Part shown: positions 10,629-20,639 of the stretch, one piece after another
Position numbering within the stretch: position 1 is the first letter of the stretch
How the letters are laid out: each line of letters opens with the position of its first letter
NCBI GenBank assembly: GCA_026399475.1
Contig: JAPLQY010000020.1
Coordinates: 1-64,000, forward strand
Reading direction: 5' to 3'
Length of the DNA: 64,000 bases
Origin: Rhodocyclales bacterium
GTDB taxonomy: Bacteria > Pseudomonadota > Gammaproteobacteria > Burkholderiales > Rhodocyclaceae
Translations under genes and position numbers: made by a program
The notes under the pieces: model-generated
Databases searched by the model: none
Told to the model about the DNA's origin: nothing
What the model saw: only the letters and a program-made list of their open reading frames with translations

Positions 10629-11494
10629 ATACGAAGTATCAGTGGAGGCTAACGCCAGATTCATCGGCGTTAAGCGTAGCGGCCGTAACTAAGATCGCCG
10701 CAGTACAGATGATTTCGGGACCGGACGTGGCGCCCAATCTGACTACCGCCGGCCGCCTGATCGCCGAGGCGGCGGCGGCCGGCGCGCAGCTTGTCGCCCT
10801 GCCGGAATATTTTCCGCTGATCGGCGCCACGGATGCGGACCGACTCGCGGCACGCGAGGTGGATGGCGACGGCCCGATCCAGGATTTTCTGGCTCAGGCT
10901 GCGCGCCGGCACGGCCTGTGGCTGGTCGGCGGCTCCATTCCGCTAATGGCCGACAACCCCGCCAAGCTGCGCAACAGCTGTCTGGTGTTTGATCCGCAAG
11001 GTCGTCGGGAGGCGCGTTACGACAAGATCCATCTGTTTGGCTTCAGGAAGGGAGACGAAGCTTACGACGAAGCCGCCACCATAGAACGCGGCGATCAGGT
11101 CGTGGCATTCGACTCGCCACTCGGACGCATCGGCATCGCCATCTGCTATGACCTGCGCTTTCCGGAACTCTTCCGCGCCATGGCTCAGTTACCAAACCCG
11201 ATCGATTTGCTGGTGCTGCCCGCCGCATTCACCGAAACCACCGGCCGCGCCCACTGGGAAATGCTGCTGCGCGCCCGCGCCGTGGAGAACCAGTGTTATG
11301 TCCTGGCTGCGGCACAAGGCGGCCAGCACCCCAACGGACGCATGACCCACGGCAACAGCATGGTCATCGACCCCTGGGGCGAAGTGCTGGCTCGCATGGA
11401 AAAGGGGGAGGGCGTGGTCGTCGGCGAACTCGACCACCAGCGCATTGTCGACATCAGGGCCAGTCTGCCGGCGCTGAAACACCGCATACTGTAA
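10625..11494 (+). CDS. Carbon-nitrogen hydrolase (nitrilase superfamily, Nit1/YbeM-like)
   Basis: [44 protein letters not shown] motifs; N-terminal ~22 aa fall in a repeat element. Confidence 0.9.
   Translation: MNTKYQWRLTPDSSALSVAAVTKIAAVQMISGPDVAPNLTTAGRLIAEAAAAGAQLVALPEYFPLIGATDADRLAAREVDGDGPIQDFLAQAARRHGLWLVGGSIPLMADNPAKLRNSCLVFDPQGRREARYDKIHLFGFRKGDEAYDEAATIERGDQVVAFDSPLGRIGIAICYDLRFPELFRAMAQLPNPIDLLVLPAAFTETTGRAHWEMLLRARAVENQCYVLAAAQGGQHPNGRMTHGNSMVIDPWGEVLARMEKGEGVVVGELDHQRIVDIRASLPALKHRIL
10628..10693 (+). repeat. Small palindromic repeat, family A copy 1
   Basis: ACGAAGTATCAGTGGAGGCTAACGCC...GGCGTTAAGCGTAGCGGCCGTAACTAAG; similar to 61127-61275. Confidence 0.7.
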
Positions 11495-11514
11495 AAAATT
11501 CCACGAGGACAGCC

Positions 11515-12984
11515 ATGAACGCTCCCGCCAGCCCCATTCCCCACTTCGAGATCGCTGAACAAATCCTGCTCAAGCCCCACGGCCTGGCGCCGCACCTGCT
11601 TGAGCGCGTGTTCGGTCAACTGTTCGGCAATCACGTCGATTACGCCGACCTGTATTTTCAGTACGCCCGCTCCGAGGCCTGGAGCCTGGAAGAAGGCATC
11701 GTCAAATCCGGCAGTTTCAATATCGAACAGGGCGTCGGCGTGCGCGCGCTGTCCGGCGAAAAAACCGCCTTTGCCTACTCCGACGACATCAGCCTGGCCG
11801 CGCTCAGTGCAGCAGCAGGCACCACCCGCGCAATTGCCGCCGCGGGCGCCCAGCGCCTTGCGCCGCTGCTGAGTCGCAGCAAGCAGCCGACCGCACTCTA
11901 CGCGGCGAACGATCCCATCGCGTCGCTCGACGATGCCGCCAAGGTGAAACTGCTGGAACGCCTCGAAGCCATGGCGCGCGCCGCAGACCCCCGGGTCAAG
12001 GAAGTCATGGCCAGCATCGCCGGCACCTGGGAAGTAGTGCTGGTGGCCCGCTCCGATGGCCGCATGGCGGCCGACGTGAGACCGCTGGTGCGCATTTCCA
12101 TTTCCGTCATCATGGAGGACGGGGCTGGCACTGCCCGGCGCCGCGAGCAGGGTTCCGCGGGTGGTGGCGGGCGCTTCGACTACGCCTATTTCACCGATGC
12201 CGTGCTGCATGACTACGCCACGCGCGCCGTGCATCAGGCCAGCGTCAATCTTGCCGCCAAGCCTGCTCCGGCCGGCGAGATGACGGTAGTACTGGGCCCC
12301 GGCTGGCCCGGCATCCTGCTCCACGAAGCAGTCGGCCACGGCCTCGAAGGCGACTTCAACCGCAAGGGAAGTTCCACCTTTGCCGGGCGCATCGGCCAGC
12401 GTGTAGCGGCGAAAGGCGTCACCGTGGTGGACGATGGCACGATTGCCGACCGCCGCGGCTCCCTGACCATCGATGACGAAGGCAACCCGACGCAGCGTAC
12501 CGTATTGATCGAAGACGGTATTCTCGTCGGCTACCTGCAGGATACGCTGAACGCGCGCCTGATGAATGTCGGTCCAACCGGCAACGGCCGCCGCGAGTCC
12601 TTTGCCCACCTGCCGCTGCCGCGCATGACCAACACCACGATGCTCAATGGCAGCCACGATCCCGAAGAGATCATCAAGTCGGTGAAGAAGGGCCTCTATG
12701 CCGCGAACTTCGGCGGCGGCCAGGTGGATATCACCAGCGGCAAATTCGTCTTTTCAACCGCCGAGGCCTACCTGATCGAGAACGGCAGGATCACCACGCC
12801 GGTCAAGGGCGCCACGCTGATCGGCAGTGGTCCCGAGGCGATGATGCGCGTTTCGATGATAGGCAACGACATGGCCCTCGATTCTGGCGTCGGCACCTGC
12901 GGCAAGGAAGGCCAGAGCGTGCCGGTCGGCGTGGGCCAGCCGACGGTACGTATCGATGGGCTGACGGTGGGCGGGACGGGCTAG
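11515..12984 (+). CDS. tldD: Metalloprotease TldD
   Basis: [22 protein letters not shown] motif and C-terminal [22 protein letters not shown]. Confidence 0.95.
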   Translation: MNAPASPIPHFEIAEQILLKPHGLAPHLLERVFGQLFGNHVDYADLYFQYARSEAWSLEEGIVKSGSFNIEQGVGVRALSGEKTAFAYSDDISLAALSAAAGTTRAIAAAGAQRLAPLLSRSKQPTALYAANDPIASLDDAAKVKLLERLEAMARAADPRVKEVMASIAGTWEVVLVARSDGRMAADVRPLVRISISVIMEDGAGTARRREQGSAGGGGRFDYAYFTDAVLHDYATRAVHQASVNLAAKPAPAGEMTVVLGPGWPGILLHEAVGHGLEGDFNRKGSSTFAGRIGQRVAAKGVTVVDDGTIADRRGSLTIDDEGNPTQRTVLIEDGILVGYLQDTLNARLMNVGPTGNGRRESFAHLPLPRMTNTTMLNGSHDPEEIIKSVKKGLYAANFGGGQVDITSGKFVFSTAEAYLIENGRITTPVKGATLIGSGPEAMMRVSMIGNDMALDSGVGTCGKEGQSVPVGVGQPTVRIDGLTVGGTG

Positions 12985-13011
12985 GAAACGCTCGGCAGCC
13001 CCTGCTGCCCT

Positions 13012-13956
13012 TCAACCGGCGACTTCAACCCGGTCGCGGCCGTCTTCCTTGGCGCGCCGCAAGGCGGCATCAACGCGGGAAACCAGTTCGTCGAGCGATT
13101 CGCCGCGGAACATCTGGGCCACACCGCAACTGAGCGTCACACCCTCACCCGTCGGCAGCCCGCTACCGATCGCCACCATTTCGCGCAAACGCTCGGCGAT
13201 CGGCAGAGCCTCATCCAGGCTCGTATGCGGCAGCAGGATCAAGAATTCCTCACCGCCGTAGCGGACAATCAGGTCCTGGGGGCGCAAACCGTCGACCAGG
13301 CGGCGCGCCATGCGACGCAACACGGCATCGCCGGCGAGGTGGCCGAAGCGCTCATTGAAACGCCTGAAAAAATCGATGTCGGCGATGACCAGGCAGAGTG
13401 GGTCGCCGTCGCGCTCGCAGCGGGCGATGGCCCGCGGAAAGGCCTCAAGCGCCCAGCGTCGGTTGTGGATCCCGGTCAGCGCATCCACGCTCACTGCGTG
13501 TTCGAATTCGAGACTCTGGCTCTGAGCGGAAACCAGCGCCTGATTGTTGTCGCGCATGCGCCCGGAAAGGATGGCCAGGAGGTTGCGCGCCACGCCGTGG
13601 GAGCAATCCACCAGCGACCAGAGCACCTCCTGTGGCACCACCAGGAGTCGCGTGTCCTTTGCCGCCAGCACCAGGGCCGAGGCGGCCTGACCATCCAGCA
13701 GCGACATCTCGCCGACGCAATCGCCGGCACCGAACACCGCATGCGCAGGCAAGCTGCGATCGTTCAGATAAACGCGCAACTCGCCGTCAAGAACCAGATA
13801 CAGGTGGCTGTTGGCCGCACCAGCTTCGAGCAGGTGCTCGCCTCGTTCCAGGTTCAGGCGATGGCAGTGGTCGAGCAGGTGCTCGATGCTTTCCAGGCTG
13901 ACGTTGGCGAACAAATTGGCGTGTTCGAGATGCTGACGGTCTTCGTTATCGATCAT
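13012..13956 (-). CDS. Diguanylate cyclase (GGDEF) with N-terminal cyclic-nucleotide-binding-like domain
   Basis: RYGGEEFLILLP active site; N-terminal cNMP-like fold (LYLVLDGELRVY...GDCVGEMSLLDG). Confidence 0.9.
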   Translation of the reverse strand: MIDNEDRQHLEHANLFANVSLESIEHLLDHCHRLNLERGEHLLEAGAANSHLYLVLDGELRVYLNDRSLPAHAVFGAGDCVGEMSLLDGQAASALVLAAKDTRLLVVPQEVLWSLVDCSHGVARNLLAILSGRMRDNNQALVSAQSQSLEFEHAVSVDALTGIHNRRWALEAFPRAIARCERDGDPLCLVIADIDFFRRFNERFGHLAGDAVLRRMARRLVDGLRPQDLIVRYGGEEFLILLPHTSLDEALPIAERLREMVAIGSGLPTGEGVTLSCGVAQMFRGESLDELVSRVDAALRRAKEDGRDRVEVAG

Positions 13957-14223
13957 GGCGTCACCTGATTTCCCCTGTCTCCGTATGGACAGCATAAATC
14001 AAAATGGCGCAGGCTTTCGCGGCAACGTGTGCTTTGCCTGACAAGCGGTAGCCATGCCCAGCCCAAAGGCACGGATGGGTTATCATGTCGCCCGACTGCC
14101 GCACGAAAAAAAACAGAATGAGGACCGCGCGGCTCCACGCCGGAAACTGCCTGCAAAAATGCTCTCGATTCCCATAACCGGTACGGCGGAACTCCGTCGC
14201 ATCAGATAGATATCTACACACAA

Positions 14224-14892
14224 ATGTTATTTGTTATCGATTTTGATGGCACTCTGGCGCGAAAGGATACGGTCGACACGCTCCTCGAGCAGTTCGCGCC
14301 TGCCGCATGGAAGGATGTCGAGCAGAAATGGTTGCTGGGACACATTACTGCGGTGGAGTGCATGGGACAGCAGATTCGCATGGTCCGGGCCAGCAGGGAA
14401 ACGCTGGAAGAATTCTTTCAGTCCATCGAACTCGATGCGTCCTTCCTGCCCTTCTACCATCATGTGTGCCGGCATGCCGCCGTGGCCATCGTCAGCGACG
14501 GCCTGGATCACCCGATTCAAATCGCCACGCACAAGGCCGGACTGCCCAACATCCCGGTATTTGCCAACCGGCTGCATTACGTCGCAAACGGAATCGACAT
14601 CTCCTTTCCTCATCTCGACACCCATTGCGCGGCCGGCAACGGCGTCTGCAAATGCGCCGTGGCGCGCGACCTGGCGCAGCCTCTGGGCGGGCCGATGGTG
14701 CTGATCGGCGACGGCAAGTCCGATACTTGCCTGGCGCACCGCGCCGATATCGTGTTCGCCAAGAAATCCCTGCGCCGATATTGCGAGGAGCAGGGCATCG
14801 AGCACATTCCCTTCGACAGCTTCGCCGACGTACTGGCGGTCGTAAGAAAATGGGATGTGCATCCTCCCGAAAGACTTTCCCTTGTCGCCTGA
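14224..14892 (+). CDS. HAD-superfamily phosphatase (MtnX/HAD-IB-like)
   Basis: DFDGTL motif I, VSDGLD motif II, IGDGKSD motif IV. Confidence 0.8.
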   Translation: MLFVIDFDGTLARKDTVDTLLEQFAPAAWKDVEQKWLLGHITAVECMGQQIRMVRASRETLEEFFQSIELDASFLPFYHHVCRHAAVAIVSDGLDHPIQIATHKAGLPNIPVFANRLHYVANGIDISFPHLDTHCAAGNGVCKCAVARDLAQPLGGPMVLIGDGKSDTCLAHRADIVFAKKSLRRYCEEQGIEHIPFDSFADVLAVVRKWDVHPPERLSLVA

Positions 14893-14925
14893 ACGGAAGC
14901 CCTGACCGCCTTACCCGGATCACCC

Positions 14926-16299
14926 ATGGACCGAAAAAACCTGACCCTGCTGGAAAAGGACGCGCGCTACTGTTCCTACGGCGACACCGTGCATTACGCC
15001 GATCCGCCCAAGGTGTTCGCTTCCTGCAATGGAAGTTATCTGTACGACGAGGACAACACGCCGTATCTCGACCTGCAGATGTGGTATTCGGCCGTCAACT
15101 TCGGCTACAAGAATCAGCGCCTGAGCGACGCGCTCAAGCGCCAGATCGACACCCTGCCGCAACTGGCCTGCCAGTACCTGCACAAGGAGAAGGTCGAACT
15201 GGCCGAGACCCTGTGCAGCTACATCGAGGAGAAGTACGGCGTCAAGGGTCGCGTGCATTTCAACGTCGGCGGCGCGCAGGCGGTGGATGATTCGCTCAAG
15301 ATCGTGCGCAACCACACCGGCAAGACGATGCAGTTCGCCTTCATGGGCGGCTACCACGGTCGCAGCCTGGGCGCTTCGGCAATCACCTCGAGCTACCGCT
15401 ACCGTCGCCGCTACGGGCACTTTGCCGACCGCGCCCACTTCGTACCCTTCCCCTACTGCTTCCGCTGCCCCTACGGCATGAAAGTGGAAAGCTGCAACAC
15501 CTACTGCCATCATGAGTTCGAGCGCCTGTTCGAAACCGAATACAACTCGTTCTGGGATGACAAGGTCGGCGAATGCGAATTCGGAGCCTTTTACATCGAG
15601 ACCATCCAGGGCACCGGCGGCTACGTCGTGCCGCCCGAGGGCTACATGCAGAAACTCGCCAAAACACTCAAGGAACGCAACATCCTGCTGGTCGTCGATG
15701 AAATCCAGATGGGTGTCTATCGCACGGGCAAGCTGTGGTCGTGGGAAAACTTCGGCATCGTTCCGGACGTGTTCATTTTCGGCAAGGCCATCACCAATGG
15801 CCTCAATCCGATTTCCGGCATCTGGGCCCGTGAGGAACTGATCAACCCGGAAAAATTCCCGCCCGGTTCGACCCATTCCACCTTTGCCTCCAACCCACTG
15901 GGAACGGCCTGTGCGCTGGAAGTGCTGCGCATGACCCAGGAAAAGGATTTCGAGCCGGAAATTCGCGCCCGGGGGGCCTATTTCCTGAAGAAGATAGAGG
16001 AACTCAAGAGACGCTGGAAAGTCGTGGGCGACGTCAGCGGCATCGGCATGGCCCTGCGCATCGAACTGTGCGAAGCCGACGGCTTCACTCCCAGCCGGAA
16101 ACTTGCGGATCGCGTTTTCAACGAAGGCCTCAAGGGCGACCTGCTGGTGGGCGACAAGAAGTATGGCCTGGTGCTCGACATCGGCGGCTACTACAAGAAC
16201 GTCATTACCCTGGCACCCTCCTTGCTGATTACCGAGGAGGAAATCGATCTCGGGATAACCCTGCTCGAAATAGTGCTGCGTCGCTGCGGCGCGGTGTAA
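14926..16299 (+). CDS. Class III PLP-dependent aminotransferase
   Basis: GGYHGRSLGA, VVDEIQMGVYRTG, FGKAITNGLNPISG (PLP lysine region). Confidence 0.88.
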   Translation: MDRKNLTLLEKDARYCSYGDTVHYADPPKVFASCNGSYLYDEDNTPYLDLQMWYSAVNFGYKNQRLSDALKRQIDTLPQLACQYLHKEKVELAETLCSYIEEKYGVKGRVHFNVGGAQAVDDSLKIVRNHTGKTMQFAFMGGYHGRSLGASAITSSYRYRRRYGHFADRAHFVPFPYCFRCPYGMKVESCNTYCHHEFERLFETEYNSFWDDKVGECEFGAFYIETIQGTGGYVVPPEGYMQKLAKTLKERNILLVVDEIQMGVYRTGKLWSWENFGIVPDVFIFGKAITNGLNPISGIWAREELINPEKFPPGSTHSTFASNPLGTACALEVLRMTQEKDFEPEIRARGAYFLKKIEELKRRWKVVGDVSGIGMALRIELCEADGFTPSRKLADRVFNEGLKGDLLVGDKKYGLVLDIGGYYKNVITLAPSLLITEEEIDLGITLLEIVLRRCGAV

Positions 16300-16309
16300 G
16301 CTGCGCCTT

Positions 16310-17167
16310 ATGTCTTTAGCCATACAGCAGCAATTGGGGGCCACGGGCTTCTATGAAAAGCATGGCGACGATGCCGTGCTGCTGGTGCATGGGCTCACCG
16401 GAACGCCGACGGAAATGCGCGCCGTGTCCAAGCGGCTGGGCCGGCAGGGCTTCAGCGTGATGTGCCCGCAACTGGCCGGCCATTGCGGCAGCATCGGCGC
16501 GCTCAAGCGCTCGAAATGGCAGGACTGGTACAAGACTGTCGAGCAGGCCTTCGAGGCGCTCAAGCTGACACACGAACGCGTCTATGTGACAGGCCTGTCG
16601 ATGGGCGCGCTGATGGCGCTCAAACTGGCGGAAGAGAAGGGTTCGCGCGTTGCCGGTCTTGGACTGCTGTCCACCACCTTTTTCTACGATGGCTGGAACA
16701 TGCCGCACCAGCGACGCAAATGGCTGCTGCCCGTGGTGCTCTACAGTCCATTGCGCTATCTTGTCTCCTGGAAGGAAACCGCCCCCTACGGCATCAAGTG
16801 CGAGCGCACGCGAGCCATGGTACATACGGTGCTGACCAATCGCGACGCACAGGCTGCCGAGAAAGTCGGTATTTTCCGCACTCCGGCGGTGACCATCCAC
16901 GAAAGCATCCGGCTGATTCGCGCAACGCGAAAAGCTCTCCCGGGGGTACATGCGCCAACCCTGATCGTACATGCCAACGAGGATGACATGGCCAGCGTCA
17001 AGAATGCACACTACGTGCTCAAACACATCTCTTCGCGCAAGGTGGAAACCTTTTTTGTCGACGACAGCTATCACGTGTTGACGCTGGACAAACGCAAGTA
17101 CGACATTGCCCACCGGCTCGGCGATTTTTTCCATGGCTGCACCGCCCGGCAGCCAGTAGCTGCCTAA
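16310..17167 (+). CDS. Alpha/beta hydrolase (carboxylesterase-like)
   Basis: VLLVHGLTGTPTEM, nucleophile elbow GLSMGA, late DDSYHVL His. Confidence 0.85.
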   Translation: MSLAIQQQLGATGFYEKHGDDAVLLVHGLTGTPTEMRAVSKRLGRQGFSVMCPQLAGHCGSIGALKRSKWQDWYKTVEQAFEALKLTHERVYVTGLSMGALMALKLAEEKGSRVAGLGLLSTTFFYDGWNMPHQRRKWLLPVVLYSPLRYLVSWKETAPYGIKCERTRAMVHTVLTNRDAQAAEKVGIFRTPAVTIHESIRLIRATRKALPGVHAPTLIVHANEDDMASVKNAHYVLKHISSRKVETFFVDDSYHVLTLDKRKYDIAHRLGDFFHGCTARQPVAA

Positions 17168-17182
17168 GAAATCCGCTTTCCG

Positions 17183-18256
17183 GTGGACATCGACCGGGAA
17201 TCCTTAATGCATAATCTGATCGAGCCGCCGTCGCTGCTCGCCTGGTTTCTCGGCCATCCACCGGAAGGATTTTCCAGTCACCCGCTCAGTGGTGCGACGC
17301 CGGCATTTTCCACGAAATTCGATCTGACCACGACCATGGAAACGGAGCAGCGCCGCTGGCTGACAAGGCTTCCGTTCTGGAAACATTGGCAAGGCCTGTT
17401 GCAAGCCCGCACCCTGTTCGTCGGCAGCACGGTGACCGAATACGCGCCGCTGCCTGCCGAACCCGCAGCCGCCGTGCTGGTCGCGGAACTGCTGCGCGCC
17501 GCACGGAACTTCCCGTTTCTGATCATCAAGGACATTCCCTGCGAACCGGTACTGGTGGGCAAGGCCGCCATGGACTACAACCGGGACTTGCTCGCAAGCT
17601 GCGAACAAGCCGGCTTCCTGCGGGTTGCAGGCCAGGCGCTGGCCTTTGTCCCGATTGATTTCGATTCCATCGGAAGCTTCCTCGCCCGCATGTCGCATTC
17701 GCGGCGCAAGGGCATACGGCGCAAGCTCAAAAGCCGCGACGACCTGACGATTCAGGCGCTTCCGGCGGGCGGCCCCGGGTTCGCGGACGAAGCCTTTCTG
17801 GCAGAGCTTTACCGGCTGTATCGCAATGTCTACGACCAGAGCGAGATTCACTTCGACTTGCTCTCCGCTGACTTTTTTCGCAGCGTTCTGCAAGACGCCG
17901 CCAGCGGCGGCGTGGTATTCCTCTATCGCGCCGAAGGGAGGGTGATAGGCTACAACCTCTGCTTTGAATCGAACGGCATGTTGATCGACAAGTACGTCGG
18001 CTTCGCCTATCCGCAGGCCAGGCACTTCAACCTCTACTGCGTCAGTTGGTTCCACAATCTGGAATACGCTGTGGCGCGAGGCTTGAAATGTTACGTCGCC
18101 GGCTGGACCGATCCGGAAATCAAGCGCCAGCTGGGGGCGCAATTCACCTTCACCCAGCACGCCGTGTATGTCCGCAATCCGATGCTGCGGCGCTTGCTGC
18201 GACCTCTCAAGCGCCTTTTCGAAGCGGATTCCCGGTGGCACCTGCAGGCCCGCTGA
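17183..18256 (+). CDS. GNAT-fold N-acyltransferase (BioF2/FemAB-like)
   Basis: RRKGIRRKLKSR, GVVFLYRAEGRVIGYNLCFESNGMLIDKYVG, AGWTDPEIKRQLGA. Confidence 0.65.
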   Translation: MDIDRESLMHNLIEPPSLLAWFLGHPPEGFSSHPLSGATPAFSTKFDLTTTMETEQRRWLTRLPFWKHWQGLLQARTLFVGSTVTEYAPLPAEPAAAVLVAELLRAARNFPFLIIKDIPCEPVLVGKAAMDYNRDLLASCEQAGFLRVAGQALAFVPIDFDSIGSFLARMSHSRRKGIRRKLKSRDDLTIQALPAGGPGFADEAFLAELYRLYRNVYDQSEIHFDLLSADFFRSVLQDAASGGVVFLYRAEGRVIGYNLCFESNGMLIDKYVGFAYPQARHFNLYCVSWFHNLEYAVARGLKCYVAGWTDPEIKRQLGAQFTFTQHAVYVRNPMLRRLLRPLKRLFEADSRWHLQAR

Positions 18257-19098
18257 TCCTGGATTTTGACCAGTCGGTCCTGCCCTTGCCGGGCTGCGAG
18301 CGGCTGGCTCTGGCGAATTGGCAGGAGCGCGTGCGCTTCGGCTGCCCGCTGCAGGTGCTGCAGCGCCTTGCCGGCGAGATCAGACCGGCCACTACAGGTC
18401 GGGCCACGATATTCCTGGGTAGCGGCGACTTCCATCACCTCAGTCATCCGCTGATCGAGGCCCATGCCGATCGCGCCGGGAAGCTGCAGGTCGTCGTCTT
18501 CGACAACCATCCGGACAATATGCTCTATCCGTTCGGCATTCACTGCGGCTCCTGGGTCTGGCATGTGAGCCGCCTGCCCAGCGTGGCCTGCGTGCATGTG
18601 CTGGGCATCACTTCGGCGGATGCGGGGCTGGCTCATGCCTGGGAAAATCGCTTGCGCCCGCTGCGCGATAGCCGGGTCCGCTACTGGTGCGTCGGACCCA
18701 AGCTGAACTGGATGAAATATTTCGGCATCACCGGCAGCCGCAGCTTCGGCTCCGTCGCGGAAATGCTCGATGCCTTTGCCGGGCACATCCAGGCGACCTC
18801 CGGCCTGATCTATTTGTCCATCGACAAGGACGTCCTGGCGCGCAGCGAGGTCCGCACCAACTGGGATCAGGGCGTGATGCGGATGGACGAACTCGGCGCG
18901 GCGATCCGCCTGCTGCAGGGCAGAATCGTCGCCAGCGACATCACCGGGGAAGTTTCTGTTTACCGCTATCGCAGCCGTCTCAAACGTCTAATGAGCGGTC
19001 TCGATGCACAAGCTGCAATTGCGCCAGAGGAGTTGCCCCAATGGCAGGAAAAACATCAGTCGATCAACCGCCAACTGCTGGACTGGCTGAACCCGTAG
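18235..19098 (+). CDS. Arginase/ureohydrolase-like protein
   Basis: DNHPDN and SIDKDVL metal-ligand-like motifs; GTG start overlaps the previous gene by 22 bp. Confidence 0.6.
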   Translation: MAPAGPLILDFDQSVLPLPGCERLALANWQERVRFGCPLQVLQRLAGEIRPATTGRATIFLGSGDFHHLSHPLIEAHADRAGKLQVVVFDNHPDNMLYPFGIHCGSWVWHVSRLPSVACVHVLGITSADAGLAHAWENRLRPLRDSRVRYWCVGPKLNWMKYFGITGSRSFGSVAEMLDAFAGHIQATSGLIYLSIDKDVLARSEVRTNWDQGVMRMDELGAAIRLLQGRIVASDITGEVSVYRYRSRLKRLMSGLDAQAAIAPEELPQWQEKHQSINRQLLDWLNP

Positions 19099-19101
19099 CG
19101 C

Positions 19102-19488
19102 CTATGTATCCGGATGCCCGGCCTTGCTCAGGCTCAGGCACACGATTCCGAGCACGATGCTGACGCCGCCCAGGCACTGCATCAGGCTTAGCTTCTCGTC
19201 GAAAAACAATACCGAAACAATCAACACCATCACGACTTCCAGGTGCGAGGCGGCAAATGCCGGACCCACCGGCGCGTGCTTGAGCAGCGTCATCCAGGTG
19301 GCGAAGGCGCACAGGTAACCCAGCACTGCGGCCCAGGTCCACGGACTGGAGAGAATGTCGCGCAGCCAGTGCAGATGCGGAGCAAATTCGCCGGCCTGCA
19401 TGCCGGCCAGCTTGAAGGATATCTGGGTGCAGGTATCGAAAAGCATCAGCGCACCAAAGCCGATGACATAGAAGCGCGGCGTACTCAT
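19102..19488 (-). CDS. SMR/EamA-like small transporter subunit
   Basis: About 128 aa, four predicted TM helices, VVMVLIVSVLFFDEKLSLMQCLGGVSIVLGI. Confidence 0.75.
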   Translation of the reverse strand: MSTPRFYVIGFGALMLFDTCTQISFKLAGMQAGEFAPHLHWLRDILSSPWTWAAVLGYLCAFATWMTLLKHAPVGPAFAASHLEVVMVLIVSVLFFDEKLSLMQCLGGVSIVLGIVCLSLSKAGHPDT

Positions 19489-19853
19489 GTGCCCACCCCG
19501 GCGAAGCCGCCCGCCATGGCCACACCCATCGAAATCAACCACATTCCCGCCACCCGCATGCGGTCCAGGCGTTCATGGAACAGCAGTTTGCCGGCCAGCA
19601 TGACGACGACGATATTGATCGACCCGATCAGCACCGCCAGCGACAGCGGTATCAGCGACAGGAGCGCCAGCCAGGCGAAAAATTCGAACACGAAACAGCC
19701 CAGGCCCAGCCACATGACGGGCAACGACAGCATGGTCTTCCAGCGCCGCCACTCGGTGTCATGCTCTGTCACGGCCACCGCCTTCAAGGCCAGATGCCCG
19801 GCCGTGTCCAGCACGGCATTCAATATCCAGAAAAACAGGGCGGTAGCAGACAT
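19485..19853 (-). CDS. SMR/EamA-like small transporter subunit (partner)
   Basis: 122 aa, four TM helices, ends ATGA-overlapping with the partner gene. Confidence 0.75.
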   Translation of the reverse strand: MSATALFFWILNAVLDTAGHLALKAVAVTEHDTEWRRWKTMLSLPVMWLGLGCFVFEFFAWLALLSLIPLSLAVLIGSINIVVVMLAGKLLFHERLDRMRVAGMWLISMGVAMAGGFAGVGT

Positions 19854-19877
19854 GGTTCGAGTCGGACTGATTGAGTT

Positions 19878-20639
19878 TCAGGGCTTGGGGTCGAACTGAT
19901 AAGCCAGTTCCGCCACCCCGCGCCGGATCAACTCCATCGCCGCGGGTACTTCTTCCGGCGCACCGCGCACCCCGAGTTCGATGTGGCGCTGAACCTCATT
20001 CGAGCCAAGAAAGGGCAGACTGAATACCTTGACACCGGGATGGTCCGCCTCAACGCGAAGCATCAGCGGCGTCAGTGCGCTCTCGATGCCTTGCCAGACC
20101 AGGATCGCGGCTTCCGCCGAAGGTCGCTGGTTGAAGCAATGGGCATATTGGGTATCGAGCACCCACTCGATCATCGGCCAGGCCATTTGCGGAAAGCCCG
20201 GCATGAAGTGATGATCGCCCCAGGAGAATCCGGGAATGCGGTTGAACGGATTGGGGATGATCCGGCTGCCGAGAGGATACCGTCCCATGTCGAGCGCATA
20301 GTCAGTGACTTCGCGACCGATCTCGGCATAGCGACCGCGAATCTCGCGTTCGGCCTCCGGATGCAGCACGAGCTCGACCCCGACGGCGGCCGCGGCCGCC
20401 TGCCGCGTGTGGTCGTCGGGCGTGTTGCCGATGCCGCCGCAACTGAACACGATGTCGCCGGCAGCGAATGAACGGCGCAAGGTCTCGGTCAGGCGCTCCC
20501 GGTTGTCGCCGTGGTACAGCGCCCAGTCCAGCGTCAGGCCGCGCGCGGCGAGCAGTTCGACAATCCGGGCGAAATGCTTGTCCTGGCGTCGACCGAGGGT
20601 GATCTCGTCGCCAATGATCAGGGCACCGATGCCTTTCAT
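19878..20639 (-). CDS. CinA/MoaB-like molybdopterin-binding domain protein
   Basis: MKGIGALIIGDEITLGRRQDKH, SCGGIGNTPDDHTRQA. Start placed at ATG 20639. Confidence 0.85.
   Translation of the reverse strand: MKGIGALIIGDEITLGRRQDKHFARIVELLAARGLTLDWALYHGDNRERLTETLRRSFAAGDIVFSCGGIGNTPDDHTRQAAAAAVGVELVLHPEAEREIRGRYAEIGREVTDYALDMGRYPLGSRIIPNPFNRIPGFSWGDHHFMPGFPQMAWPMIEWVLDTQYAHCFNQRPSAEAAILVWQGIESALTPLMLRVEADHPGVKVFSLPFLGSNEVQRHIELGVRGAPEEVPAAMELIRRGVAELAYQFDPKP

Noticed and set aside
14920-16344. 474-aa minus-strand ORF
   Set aside because: Antisense to the class III aminotransferase, which has intact motifs.
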